Part shown: positions 1 to 7,959 of the stretch, one piece after another | Layout of the letters: every line of letters begins with the position of its first letter | How positions within the stretch are numbered: the stretch's first letter is position 1 | Notes under the pieces: generated by a model | What the model was told of the DNA's origin: nothing | Database searches by the model: none | Seen by the model: the letters and a program-made list of their open reading frames with translations, nothing else | DNA from: Streptomyces sp. G-G2 | GTDB lineage: Bacteria; Actinomycetota; Actinomycetes; Streptomycetales; Streptomycetaceae | DNA length: 64,000 nt | Direction of reading: 5' to 3' | Assembly (NCBI RefSeq): GCF_030063135.1 | Contig: NZ_JASISO010000020.1 | Span: forward strand, 62,001 to 126,000 | Program-made: the position numbers and the translations under genes

Positions 1-116
1 CGCAGGGAGATCTCGCGCATGTAGAGGCGCCCGCCCCAGTGCTCGCCGCTGACCCGGTCCTTGACGCCCGCCGGGTGAACGACGGGCCGGAGTTCAGCTA
101 CGGATGGTCTCTGCAT
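1..116 (-). CDS. CDP-alcohol phosphatidyltransferase family protein (N-terminal 38 codons only)
   Basis: Only the 5' end of this gene is in the window; the rest lies beyond base 1. It starts at ATG 116-114, inside the last codons of the dehydrogenase gene upstream (23-bp overlap), and reads MQRPSVAELRPVVHPAGVK and onward to VSGEHWGGRLYMREISL. I recognise this opening from a Streptomyces CDP-alcohol phosphatidyltransferase family protein that sits in the same operon elsewhere; the catalytic motif of that family would lie outside the window, so the assignment rests on the N-terminus and on context. The overlap implies translational coupling. If right, the operon holds two CDP-alcohol phosphotransferases, this one and the 1904-3688 gene. 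Confidence 0.6.
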   Translation of the reverse strand, partial: MQRPSVAELRPVVHPAGVKDRVSGEHWGGRLYMREISL

Positions 117-1155
117 AGTCGGAGTAAGCGTCCCTGATCTCGGCGGCGGACAGGTTGAGGTGCTCCAGGATGGTGAAGCGTCCCGGGCGGGTCTGGGGTG
201 CGTACTCGACGGCGGCGACGAACTCGTCCACGCTGAACCCGATCTCCTCGGGCAGCACGGGCAGGCCGTGGCGGCGCAGCACCTGGACGAAGAGCCCGGA
301 CTGCTCGGCCGCCCCGCGCAGGTGCATCGCGAAGGCCGCGCCGATGCCGACCTGCTCGCCGTGGAGCGCGGAGCGCCCCGGGTAGAGCAGGTCGAAGGCG
401 TGGCTGATCTCGTGGCAGGCGCCGGAGGACGGGCGGGTGTCCCCGCTGATCGCCATGGCGATGCCGGACAGGACGAGGGACTCGGAGAAGACGGTGAGGA
501 ACTCGTCGTCGCCGCAGTCACCGGGGTGGCGCAGGACGGCCTCGCCGGCGGTGCGGGCCATCGCGGCGGCCAGACCGTCGACCGGCTCACCGTTGAGGCG
601 GTGCGACAGTTCCCAGTCGGCGATCGCCGAGATGTTGGAGATCACGTCGCCGATGCCGGCGCGGACGAAACGCACCGGGGCTTCCTTGATCACGTCGAGG
701 TCGATGACCATCGCGATCGGCATGGGGACGCCGTAGGAACCCCGGCCGTTGTCGTTGTCCAGGATGGACACCGGCGAGCAGATGCCGTCGTGCGAGAGGT
801 TGGTGGCGACGGACACCATGGGCAGCCCGACCCGCGCCGCGGCGTACTTCGCCACGTCGATGATCTTGCCGCCGCCCAGGCCGACCACGGCGTCGTAACG
901 ACGGCCCTTTATGTCGTCGGCCAGCTTGACCGCGGAGTCGATGGTGCCGTCGACGACCGGGTACCAGTCGGCGTGCGGCAGTACGGGCTCCAGCTTGGCG
1001 CGCAGCACCTGGCCGGAGCCACCGCTGATCGCGATCGCGAGCTTGCCGGACGCGGAGACGCGCTGGTCGGCCAGGAGGCCGGCCAGGTCGTCCATCGCCC
1101 CGCAGCTGATGTCGACGACGACCGGCGAGGGGATGAGCCGTGTCAGTACAGGCAT
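94..1155 (-). CDS. sn-glycerol-1-phosphate dehydrogenase-type (Fe-ADH_2/AraM-like) dehydrogenase, 353 aa
   Basis: This is usually named an iron-containing alcohol dehydrogenase, but the motifs fit the glycerol-1-phosphate dehydrogenase branch (archaeal EgsA, Bacillus AraM), which makes sn-glycerol-1-phosphate from dihydroxyacetone phosphate with NAD(P)H. Visible: the nucleotide-binding VGLGGGKIIDVAK (about residues 91-103), the substrate-pocket SHDGICSPVS (121-130), AGIGDVIS with Asp170, RPSSGACHEISHAFD (241-255, His248) and ALHGEQVGIG (263-272, His265); Asp/His/His are the expected zinc ligands. The start is ATG 1155 (MPVLTRL), 13 bp inside the upstream nucleotidyltransferase gene. It sits between a nucleotidyltransferase and two CDP-alcohol phosphotransferases, which suggests that its product is activated with a nucleotide and passed to a lipid or polymer. 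Substrate is inferred, not shown. Confidence 0.85.
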   Translation of the reverse strand: MPVLTRLIPSPVVVDISCGAMDDLAGLLADQRVSASGKLAIAISGGSGQVLRAKLEPVLPHADWYPVVDGTIDSAVKLADDIKGRRYDAVVGLGGGKIIDVAKYAAARVGLPMVSVATNLSHDGICSPVSILDNDNGRGSYGVPMPIAMVIDLDVIKEAPVRFVRAGIGDVISNISAIADWELSHRLNGEPVDGLAAAMARTAGEAVLRHPGDCGDDEFLTVFSESLVLSGIAMAISGDTRPSSGACHEISHAFDLLYPGRSALHGEQVGIGAAFAMHLRGAAEQSGLFVQVLRRHGLPVLPEEIGFSVDEFVAAVEYAPQTRPGRFTILEHLNLSAAEIRDAYSDYAETIRS

Positions 1156-1907
1156 GCGATCGTCCGGCCCTTGGCGAGGTCGTCGTGGTTGTCGATCTCG
1201 ACCCACTTGACGTCACCGATGGGGGCCACGTCGATCGTGAAACCGTCGTTGACGAGCTGCTGGTAGCCGTCCTCGTAGTAGAGGTCGGGGTCGCGCTCGA
1301 AGGTGGTCTTCAGGGCCTCGGCCAGCGCCTCGGCGGCCTCGGGCTCGATCAGGGTGACGCCGATGTACTCGCCGGTCGCGGTGGCCGGGTCCATCAGCTT
1401 GGTGATCCGCCGCACGCCTGCCCGGGAAGCACCGTCCTCGGCGGTGATGACCTTCATCTCCTCGTCGGCCAGGTGCTTGACCGTGTCGAGGGCGAGGATG
1501 ATCTTCTGGCCCTGGCCGCGCGCGGCCAGCAGGGTCTTCTCGACGGAGACCGGGTGCACGGTGTCGCCGTTGGCGAGGATCACGCCCTGCTTGAGGACGT
1601 CGCGGGCGCACCACAGGGAGTAGGCGTTGTTCCACTCCTCGGCCTTGTCGTTGTCGATCAGCGTGATCTTGACGCCGTACTTGGCCTCCAGGGCCTCCCG
1701 ACGCGCGTAGACGGCTTCCTTGCGGTAACCGACGACGATCGCGACCTCGGTGAGGCCGACCTCGGCGAAGTTGCCGAGGGTCAGGTCGAGGACGGTGATG
1801 CTCTCCTCGTCACCTTCGGGGCCGACGGGCACGAGGGCCTTGGGGAGGGTGTCGGTGTAGGGACGCAGGCGGCGTCCGGCACCGGCCGCGAGGACAAGGC
1901 CGATCAT
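1143..1907 (-). CDS. NTP-transferase family nucleotidyltransferase, 254 aa
   Basis: A Rossmann-like nucleotidyltransferase of the RmlA/GalU/IspD superfamily. The N-terminus carries the nucleotide-binding signature LVLAAGAGRRLRPYT followed by LPKALVPV (residues 4-27). ILANGDTV near residue 110 supplies a likely metal-binding Asp. Members of this type couple NTP to a phosphorylated small alcohol or sugar; the best-studied analogue in such a context is inositol-1-phosphate cytidylyltransferase, but substrate cannot be read from sequence. ATG 1907 overlaps the stop of the upstream gene by 4 bp (ATGA) and has the strong site AAGGAG. The 3' end overlaps the dehydrogenase start. The tight overlaps mark one transcription and translation unit. 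Confidence 0.88.
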   Translation of the reverse strand: MIGLVLAAGAGRRLRPYTDTLPKALVPVGPEGDEESITVLDLTLGNFAEVGLTEVAIVVGYRKEAVYARREALEAKYGVKITLIDNDKAEEWNNAYSLWCARDVLKQGVILANGDTVHPVSVEKTLLAARGQGQKIILALDTVKHLADEEMKVITAEDGASRAGVRRITKLMDPATATGEYIGVTLIEPEAAEALAEALKTTFERDPDLYYEDGYQQLVNDGFTIDVAPIGDVKWVEIDNHDDLAKGRTIACLY

Positions 1908-3688
1908 GCTGGTTCTCCTTCGTCATGTACGGCGGGTGCTCCCGAGGAGACCCAGAACCGGATGCTCTCCACGAGCACCACGAGTGCCACGAACACGGCC
2001 AGGGCCGTGAGCGCGACGGGGAAGTCCGTGGCGCGCTCCGCCAGGACGGCGGCCAGGACCGTGGTCAGCAGGACCCGGCCCTCGTGACCGCCCGTCGTCC
2101 GCACCAGCCAGTGCGGGGGCGCGCCGGTGCCGCCGCGGATGCGGTACACCGTGTCGTAGTGATGGTAGGCGACCGCCCCGACCAGTCCGAATGCCGCCGG
2201 GAGGGCCCCGGGGACGTCGGCCTTGGCCGCCAGGATCAGCACCGTGGTGTATTCGGCGGCCCGGAAGACGGGCGGGACGAGCCAGTCGAGGGCGCCCTTG
2301 AGGGGGCGGGCGACGGCCGCGCCGGCGAGGACGGCGTAGAAGACGGCCGCGACGACGGTCTGACGGGCGCCGAACCCGTACGCCCAGGCCGTCCACACCA
2401 GGGCGACCGAGCCGATCACGGCGGCGGCGATTCCGGCGCCGGGCGCCATCCGGCCCACGACCCGGCCCGCCAGCTCGGCGACCGGGCCCGAGTCGGCCAG
2501 GTCGGCGAGGGCCTGGGCGGCCCGGTCGGTCCGCTTCGCCCGGCGGGTCAGCGAGCGCAGGACCCGGCCCGCGGTGGTGTAGAGCGCGCCGAAGGCGCAG
2601 CCGATGAGCAGGGCGTAGAAGACGACGCGGGGGGTGGTGACGGCGGTCAGGACCGCGATCATGGCCCAGCGCTCGCCGATCGGCAGGATGATCATCCGGC
2701 GCACCCAGACCGTCCAGCCGACGCTGTCCAGCTTGTCCGACAGGGCGGCGGTGGGGCTCGTATTGGCGGTCGCGTCGTGGTTGGCCTCGTTGAAGGCGAA
2801 GTCCACGACGTGCCGGCAGGTCATCAGGATCATCGAGCCGAGGGCCAGGGCCCACACGTCGTCGCCGTCACGGGCCGCGCCGAGGGCGAGACCGGCGTAG
2901 AAGGAGTACTCCTTCGCCCGGTCGAAGGTGGCGTCGAGCCAGGCGCCGAGCGTCGAGTACTGGAGCGAGTAGCGGGCGAGCTGCCCGTCGGTGCAGTCCA
3001 GGACGAAGGAGACGAGGAGCAGCACGCCGGCGGCGACGTAGCCCCAGCGGTCCCCGGTCGCCGCGCAGCCCGCCGCGATCAGCGCGGTGACCAGCGAGGC
3101 GGTGGTGACCTGGTTCGGGGTCAGGCCGCGGCGGGCGCACCAGCGGGCGATGTAGCGCGAGTACGGGCTGATGAAGAAGGTGGTGAAGAAGCCGTCGCGG
3201 GACTTCACGGCGGTCCGCAGCCGTACGGCCTCGTCGTCCACGGCGGCCACGGCGGCGGCGGCCTCCTGACGCGCGCGGCCCTGGGCGGGCACGGCGGCGA
3301 CGAGGGTGCCCAGCTCGGGGCGGTGCACCGGGGTGCCGTCGGTCTCGACGGCCGCGGCGAGCCGGTCGGCGTACGGAGCGGAGTCCGCTCCCGCGTCGGC
3401 GGCGACGGCCCGCGCGAGCGCGGAGCGGGCACCCGGCTGGACGGCGAGCGCCCCCGGGACCGCGCAGGCGTCGAAGCGCGGGTCGGTCAGGGCCAGGCGC
3501 AGGGCGTGCAGGTGACCGACGAATCCGCTGTCGACGATCGCGACCCGGCGGTCGGTGGGTACGGCGGCCAGCGCGGCGGCGGTGTGTGCCGGATCGGCCG
3601 CGGACCGCACGTCGAAGCCGAGCGACCGCAGCTCGTCCGCGAGCGCTGAGCCGGGGACCGGCTGGCCGGTGAGGATGGCGGTCGGCAG
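1904..3688 (-). CDS. CDP-alcohol phosphotransferase with long N- and C-terminal regions (DUF5941-type), 594 aa, CTG start
   Basis: An integral membrane enzyme. The complete CDP-alcohol phosphotransferase signature D-x2-DG-x2-AR-x8-G-x3-D-x3-D is present as DCTDGQLAR, then STLG, then AWLDATFD (about residues 231-256). About 150 residues of soluble sequence precede it (it may be a degenerate nucleotidyltransferase-like region) and a multi-pass domain follows. The frame stays open upstream of GTG 3610, with conserved-looking PTAILTGQPVPGS; no ATG, GTG or TTG occurs before the in-frame TGA, but CTG 3688 lies 9 nt after AAGGAG. I therefore start at CTG. It is first in the operon with the nucleotidyltransferase and dehydrogenase. 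Acceptor and lipid product are unknown. Confidence 0.85.
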   Translation of the reverse strand: MPTAILTGQPVPGSALADELRSLGFDVRSAADPAHTAAALAAVPTDRRVAIVDSGFVGHLHALRLALTDPRFDACAVPGALAVQPGARSALARAVAADAGADSAPYADRLAAAVETDGTPVHRPELGTLVAAVPAQGRARQEAAAAVAAVDDEAVRLRTAVKSRDGFFTTFFISPYSRYIARWCARRGLTPNQVTTASLVTALIAAGCAATGDRWGYVAAGVLLLVSFVLDCTDGQLARYSLQYSTLGAWLDATFDRAKEYSFYAGLALGAARDGDDVWALALGSMILMTCRHVVDFAFNEANHDATANTSPTAALSDKLDSVGWTVWVRRMIILPIGERWAMIAVLTAVTTPRVVFYALLIGCAFGALYTTAGRVLRSLTRRAKRTDRAAQALADLADSGPVAELAGRVVGRMAPGAGIAAAVIGSVALVWTAWAYGFGARQTVVAAVFYAVLAGAAVARPLKGALDWLVPPVFRAAEYTTVLILAAKADVPGALPAAFGLVGAVAYHHYDTVYRIRGGTGAPPHWLVRTTGGHEGRVLLTTVLAAVLAERATDFPVALTALAVFVALVVLVESIRFWVSSGAPAVHDEGEPA

Positions 3689-3703
3689 ACGAACTCACTC
3701 CTT
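3686..3703 (-). promoter_or_regulatory. Shine-Dalgarno site and CTG start codon
   Basis: On the minus strand AAGGAG (3703-3698) is followed after 9 nt by CTG (3688-3686), then CCG ACC GCC ATC. An in-frame TGA directly follows the AAGGAG, so the coding frame cannot start further upstream. The only other start is GTG 3610, which lacks such a site and would drop 26 residues. Confidence 0.6.
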
Positions 3704-4272
3704 GCGACGTACACACGGGACGGCCGCCAGGTGGGGCGGCGGCACGTCGGCAGAGGCTATCGGATGAATGGAAGCGAGGATTCACCAGCCGTTGACGGCC
3801 CGACCATCCGATGGCCACCGGGCGCGCGGGCCCGTTCGGATCATCATTGACGATCGTGCCACGCACGCCAAACCGCTCCGGTGCCAGGGCCCGCGGGCGG
3901 GCTGGGGACGGGGCTGCGGACCGGGCTGGGGACCCGGCTGGGGACGGAACCGCGGACCGGGCCGCGGACCGCTGCCCGGCGCGCGTCAACACCGCGGGCA
4001 CCGGGACCCCGCCTGTCGGGACGGCTCCCCCGGCCCCGGCGGCCTCCGGGGCGCCCGCGCCGCCGTGACGGCTCCAGTACCGGACGATCCGGCCCCTGTA
4101 CCCATGGGGACCATCCGGTGCCCCGCTCGCCGCGGCGGCCGAACCGGGCCGGCCGGGCCGCCTCCCACCGCATACCACGCGACGGAGAGCGGCCCGGCGC
4201 AGATCACCGAAGTGGGGACAAGCCGCATTTGTGCGGCAGACTGAACGCCGAAGTCCGAAGCGAAGGATGGGT
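3704..4272. other. 569-bp divergent intergenic region with degenerate GGCTGGGGAC repeats
   Basis: The region separates the phosphotransferase operon from idi. Between about 3898 and 3975 it carries degenerate 10-12 bp repeats built on GGGCTGGGGACC and GGACCGGGC. The frames open here read only as low-complexity Gly/Pro/Arg/Trp and I do not call them genes. A short inverted repeat GCCGCA-TTTG-TGCGGC lies at 4222-4237, 35 bp before the idi start. Promoters for both flanking genes should be here, but no clear -35/-10 pair stands out. Confidence 0.5.
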
Positions 4273-4872
4273 ATGCCGACCACACCAGCCACCGCCGCGA
4301 ACAGCGCGTCCACCGGCGCCGGCACTCAAGAACCGATCATGCTCGAACTGGTCGACGAGTCCGGTCATACCATCGGCACCGCCGAGAAGCTGGCCGCGCA
4401 CCAGGCGCCCGGGCAGTTGCACCGCGCGTTTTCCGTGTTCCTCTTCGACGAGCAGGGTCGGCTGCTGCTCCAGCAGCGGGCACTGGGCAAGTACCACTCC
4501 CCCGGAGTCTGGTCGAACACCTGCTGCGGGCACCCCTACCCCGGGGAGTCCCCGTTCGCCGCTGCCGCCCGGCGCACTCACGAGGAGCTGGGCATCTCGC
4601 CCTCGCTGCTCGCGGAGGCCGGGACCGTGCGCTACAACCACCCGGACCCCGCGTCGGGGCTGGTCGAGCAGGAGTACAACCACCTGTTCGTGGGACTCGC
4701 TCAGGCCCGGCTGCGGCCGGACCCGGAGGAGGTCGGCGACACCGCCTTCGTCGCGGCGGACGAGCTGGTGAAGCGTCATGCCGAGGCGCCGTTCTCGGCG
4801 TGGTTCATGACCGTGCTGGACGCGGCGCGCCCGGCGATCCGCGAGCTGACCGGCGTGGCCGCGGGCTGGTAG
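4273..4872 (+). CDS. idi: isopentenyl-diphosphate delta-isomerase, type 1 (Nudix fold), 199 aa
   Basis: Interconverts isopentenyl and dimethylallyl diphosphate, feeding isoprenoid synthesis in the cytosol. Diagnostic segments are LHRAFSVFLFDE (residues 49-60), SPGVWSNTCCGHPYPGE (76-92; the catalytic Cys is the one before GHP, with the metal ligand His next to it) and VEQEYNHLF (131-139; catalytic and metal-binding Glu). Length fits the family. I start at ATG 4273, which has GAAGGA 5-6 nt upstream; an ATG two codons earlier sits too close to that site. It is divergent from the glycerol-phosphate/CDP-alcohol operon, so isoprenoid and polar-headgroup enzymes lie side by side. The repeated 13-mer CCGACCGGCGGGG follows the stop at 4873-4885 and 4900-4912. 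Confidence 0.97.
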   Translation: MPTTPATAANSASTGAGTQEPIMLELVDESGHTIGTAEKLAAHQAPGQLHRAFSVFLFDEQGRLLLQQRALGKYHSPGVWSNTCCGHPYPGESPFAAAARRTHEELGISPSLLAEAGTVRYNHPDPASGLVEQEYNHLFVGLAQARLRPDPEEVGDTAFVAADELVKRHAEAPFSAWFMTVLDAARPAIRELTGVAAGW

Positions 4873-5034
4873 CCGACCGGCGGGGCCGCGAGCGGGGGGC
4901 CGACCGGCGGGGTGTGGCCGGTGGCTCATGGCTCGTGGGCGGTGGGCCGCGGCTCCCCGCGCGGCACTCGTGCGCGTCGTTCACGACGCCCGTCCTCGTG
5001 CACGGCCGCCGCGAGCGGTCCGGCCGTACGCCGG

Positions 5035-5523
5035 TCAGCCCGTGGCGGCGGTGAGCGGCAGGGCGGCCCAGATGACCTTGCCGCCGGTCGAGGTGTGCTC
5101 GACGTCGCAGACCCCGCCCGCCTCGGCGGTGATCTCGCGGACCAGCAGCAGGCCGCGGCCGCCGGTCTGGCCGAAGTCGGCCTCCAGGGCCTTGGGCCGG
5201 TAGGGGTGGTTGTCCTCGACCGCCACCCGGACCCACTCGCGGCCGATCGCGACCTCCACCGCCACCTCCGGCGAGAGCAGGGCCGCGTGCCGTACCGAGT
5301 TGGTGACCAGCTCGGAGACGATCAGCAGCAGCGAGTAGACCAGGTCCTGATCGGCCGGTACGCCCTGGCGGCCGAGCAGGTCGCGGACCGCCCGGCGCGC
5401 CTGCGGAACGGATTCTTCTCTGGAGGGCGCGGTGAACCGCCACACCCCTTCGTATGCGAGGGGACCGGCCGGGTCGTCCGGCACGCTCCCCTCGGCTGGC
5501 GGGACACTCCCGCTGACGTCCAT
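5035..5523 (-). CDS. ATP-binding protein, anti-sigma factor serine kinase type (RsbW-like HATPase), 162 aa
   Basis: A stand-alone GHKL ATPase of the kind abundant in Streptomyces; relatives phosphorylate anti-anti-sigma factors or bind sigma factors. Visible are the N box LIVSELVTNSVRHA, the G1-like VAVEDNHPYRP and the glycine-rich lid GQTGGRGLLLVREI. The last 15 residues close the fold (GGKVIWAALPL). No kinase-associated sensor or membrane segment is present. I start at ATG 5523; GTG 5559 in the same frame is possible, but a TTGACG that could be a -35 element overlaps it at 5566-5561. The gene stands alone, convergent with idi. Confidence 0.85.
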   Translation of the reverse strand: MDVSGSVPPAEGSVPDDPAGPLAYEGVWRFTAPSREESVPQARRAVRDLLGRQGVPADQDLVYSLLLIVSELVTNSVRHAALLSPEVAVEVAIGREWVRVAVEDNHPYRPKALEADFGQTGGRGLLLVREITAEAGGVCDVEHTSTGGKVIWAALPLTAATG

Positions 5524-5653
5524 CTTCCGGCCCCCGTCTTCACGCTCGATCGTCTCCACGCGTCAAGAGTGGGGAGCGTGCTGGTCCGGACCGCGCCACT
5601 GACCAGAAGTCAGCGTCATTCAGACACTTTCTGACCGTTGGCTTATGACAGCG

Positions 5654-6349
5654 TCAGTTGTTCGACTGTTCCTGATCTTCCGTGGCGCGCTTCGCGGCCG
5701 TCTCCCCCGCACCGCCCGCCACGCCCGGCTCCGGCACCGGCCCCGTCCCGCCCGTGTCGTCCCTGACCAGCCCCAGGATCCGGCGCGCGCCCAGGCCCAG
5801 TGCCACCAGGCTCAGGCCGTCGAACAGCAGGGCGAGCGAGAAGAACGTTCCGATCACGTACTGACTGCTGCCCGGCCAGCGCCACAGCACCAGCACGCCC
5901 AGCAGCACCCCGAAGGCACCCTGGACCAGGGTCAGCAGGAAGTTCGCGCCCCGCACCACCAGTGCGCCCGCCAGCCGGAACACCCCACCGGTCAGGAAGA
6001 GCAGCGCGGCGAACATGGTGAGCGCCTCCGCGCTCGCCTCCGGGCGGCGCAGGATCACGAAACCGGCCGCGATGTTGATCGCCGCGACGATCACCGCGAG
6101 CCAGAAGTAGTTGCTCTTGCGGGACTGCACCGCCTGGAGCAGTCCGACGAGGCCGCCGACCAGCAGTAGCCAGCCGAAGAGGAACATCGAGGTCAGCGTC
6201 GCGAACCCGGTGTAGATCAGGCCGACCAGCCCGGCCAGGACGAGGATCACCCCGAAGAAGGCCAGCACTCCGAAACTGCGGGTGAGCTTCTCCTTGCCCT
6301 GCTGCTCCCGTCCGTGCTCGTCGATCCGGCTTGTTCGGTCTGCGGCCAT
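5654..6349 (-). CDS. HdeD family acid-resistance-type membrane protein (DUF308), 231 aa
   Basis: A polytopic membrane protein with six hydrophobic helices arranged as repeated pairs (from SFGVLAFFGVILVLAG to TFFSLALLFDGLSLV), typical of the HdeD/DUF308 family. E. coli HdeD is linked to acid resistance at high cell density; the biochemical function is unknown and need not be the same here. Both ends are soluble: a charged 25-residue N-terminus and a 45-residue acidic/glycine-rich C-terminus. ATG 6349 is preceded by GAGGAGG at good spacing. It is divergent from the crotonase gene with an 84-bp gap. Confidence 0.85.
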   Translation of the reverse strand: MAADRTSRIDEHGREQQGKEKLTRSFGVLAFFGVILVLAGLVGLIYTGFATLTSMFLFGWLLLVGGLVGLLQAVQSRKSNYFWLAVIVAAINIAAGFVILRRPEASAEALTMFAALLFLTGGVFRLAGALVVRGANFLLTLVQGAFGVLLGVLVLWRWPGSSQYVIGTFFSLALLFDGLSLVALGLGARRILGLVRDDTGGTGPVPEPGVAGGAGETAAKRATEDQEQSNN

Positions 6350-6420
6350 GGATGCGCCTCCTCGTCGGCACCCCCCGGCTTCCCCCGGACTCCCTTGATC
6401 ATAGGTTTGCCCAGCCGGGA

Positions 6421-6436
6421 TAGCATCCGGCGCATG
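6421..6436 (+). promoter_or_regulatory. -10 box placed for a leaderless transcript
   Basis: TAGCAT (6421-6426) lies exactly 7 nt before ATG 6434 and no Shine-Dalgarno site is present, the spacing expected when transcription starts at the A of the start codon. No convincing -35 is visible. Confidence 0.5.
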
Positions 6437-7273
6437 GACGCGCAGCTACTGCACACCGTCACGGACGGGGTCGCCACGGTCGTCATCTCGCACCCCGCCA
6501 AGCGCAACGCCATGACCGCCGCGATGTGGCGGGCGCTGCCCGGGCTGCTGGACGCTCTCGCGGCCGATCCGGGGGTGCGGACGCTGGTGCTGACCGGGGC
6601 CGGGGCGACCTTCTGCGCGGGCGCCGACATCTCCTCGCTCCGGGCGCCCATGGGCGGCGGCGCCGGTACGGACGCCACCGGAGACACCGGTACCGACGCG
6701 GGCGGGGACGCGGGCGGCGAGCGCCTCCTCGGCCCGGACGACCCGCAGAGCCTGGCCGTCCGGGCCGAGGAGGCGCTCGCCGCCTTCCCCAAGCCGACCC
6801 TGGCCGCGATCCGCGGGTTCTGCGTGGGCGGGGGCAGCCAGCTGGCCGCCGCCTGCGATCTGCGGTTCGCCGAGGAGGGGGCCTCCTTCGGGGTGACCCC
6901 GGCCAAGCTGGGCATCGTCTACCCGGCCTCCTCGACCCGGCGACTGACCGCCCTGGTCGGCCCGTCGGCCGCCAAGTACCTCTTGTTCTCCGGCGAGTTG
7001 ATCGATGCCGAGCGGGCCCTGCGTACCGGCCTGCTGGACGAGCTGCTGCCCGCCGGCCAACTGGACAAGCGGGTGGCCGAGTTCACCAGGATCCTGGCCG
7101 CACGCTCGCAGCTCACGCAGGCCGCGGCGAAGGAATTCGCGGACGGGCGCACCGACCGCGACGCCCACTGGGCCGCGCAGGCGCGCGCCAGCGGCGACAC
7201 CGCCGAGGGGGTCGCCGCCTTCCTGGAGCGCCGTACGCCGTCCTTCACCTGGACGGCGGGCGGGGCTACTTGA
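6434..7273 (+). CDS. enoyl-CoA hydratase/isomerase (crotonase) family protein lacking both catalytic Glu, 279 aa
   Basis: Crotonase fold with both oxyanion-hole segments: AGATFCAGADISSL and GFCVGGGSQLAAACDLRFA. In enoyl-CoA hydratases the second reads GGGCE and the later one FGQPE; here they are GGGSQ and FGVTPAKLG, so both catalytic glutamates appear to be missing. It therefore probably carries out another crotonase-family reaction on an acyl-CoA, or binds CoA esters without hydrating them. A 20-30 residue Gly/Asp/Thr-rich insertion follows the first motif. The C-terminal helix is present. Its last 8 bp overlap the stop of the convergent DJ-1 gene. Confidence 0.88.
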   Translation: MDAQLLHTVTDGVATVVISHPAKRNAMTAAMWRALPGLLDALAADPGVRTLVLTGAGATFCAGADISSLRAPMGGGAGTDATGDTGTDAGGDAGGERLLGPDDPQSLAVRAEEALAAFPKPTLAAIRGFCVGGGSQLAAACDLRFAEEGASFGVTPAKLGIVYPASSTRRLTALVGPSAAKYLLFSGELIDAERALRTGLLDELLPAGQLDKRVAEFTRILAARSQLTQAAAKEFADGRTDRDAHWAAQARASGDTAEGVAAFLERRTPSFTWTAGGAT

Positions 7274-7901
7274 GGAAGAACCGGCTCTTCTCCCGCAACT
7301 CCCGCACGAGGTCGGCGGGCGCCTTCTCGGGAGAGCCCGCGTCGTAGGGCGGCTGGGGGTCGTACTCGGTCAGCAGCTGGACGGACTGGGCCAGCCGGTC
7401 GCCGCCGATCCGGCCCAGCAGGGTCAGGCCCATGTCGATGCCGGAGGACACCCCGGCGGCGGTCACGTACTTGCCGTCGGTGACGACCCGCTCGCCGGTG
7501 GGCTCCGCGCCGTAGGCCCGGAGCTGGTCGAGGGCCAGCCAGTGGCTGGTGGCCCGGCGGCCCCGGAGCAGTCCGGCGGCGGCCAGCAGCAGCGAGCCGG
7601 TGCACACGGAGGTGGTCCACTGCGTGGTGGCGTCGGCGGTGCGCAGCCATTCCAGCAGGACCTCGTTCTCCATCTGGGCGCTCTGCCCGGGACCGCCGGG
7701 CACCAGCAGGATGTCCGGGTGCGGCACATCGGCCGGCGAGCGGTCCGCCACGAGCGTGAGCTGCCCCGAGTCGTTGCGTACGGGCCCCGGGCGTTCGGCG
7801 ACGAAGACGGTCTCGGCGCCGGGGAGACGGCCGAGGGTGTCGAAGGGGCCGACTGCGTCGAGGGCGGTGAAACGGTCGAAGAGCAGGATCGCGATCTGCA
7901 C
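7266..7901 (-). CDS. DJ-1/PfpI family protein, 211 aa
   Basis: A class-I glutamine-amidotransferase-like fold. The nucleophile elbow is TTSVCTGSLLLAAAG (Cys about residue 106), with the upstream LLVPGGPG loop and an acidic N-terminal strand IAILLFDRFTALD. Members include isonitrile hydratase (InhA), chaperones and proteases; Streptomyces copies are mostly uncharacterised. Unlike its neighbour at 7960-8928 it has no DNA-binding domain. GTG 7901 has GGAGGGAA at good spacing. The gene follows the GlxA regulator in the same direction with a 58-bp gap, so co-transcription is likely. Confidence 0.88.
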   Translation of the reverse strand: MQIAILLFDRFTALDAVGPFDTLGRLPGAETVFVAERPGPVRNDSGQLTLVADRSPADVPHPDILLVPGGPGQSAQMENEVLLEWLRTADATTQWTTSVCTGSLLLAAAGLLRGRRATSHWLALDQLRAYGAEPTGERVVTDGKYVTAAGVSSGIDMGLTLLGRIGGDRLAQSVQLLTEYDPQPPYDAGSPEKAPADLVRELREKSRFFLK

Positions 7902-7959
7902 GGGGTTCCCTCCGGGAACGGGTGAGGAGCCGAACGGGTGGCGCGGGCTCCGGGGCGGG

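Noticed and set aside
4222..4237. GCCGCA-TTTG-TGCGGC inverted repeat before idi
   Set aside because: Only 6-bp arms, common by chance in such GC-rich DNA; listed in the intergenic description only.
3768..4244. Open frames within the idi upstream region
   Set aside because: Translate to Gly/Pro/Arg/Trp repeats from degenerate DNA repeats; no start signal or family resemblance.
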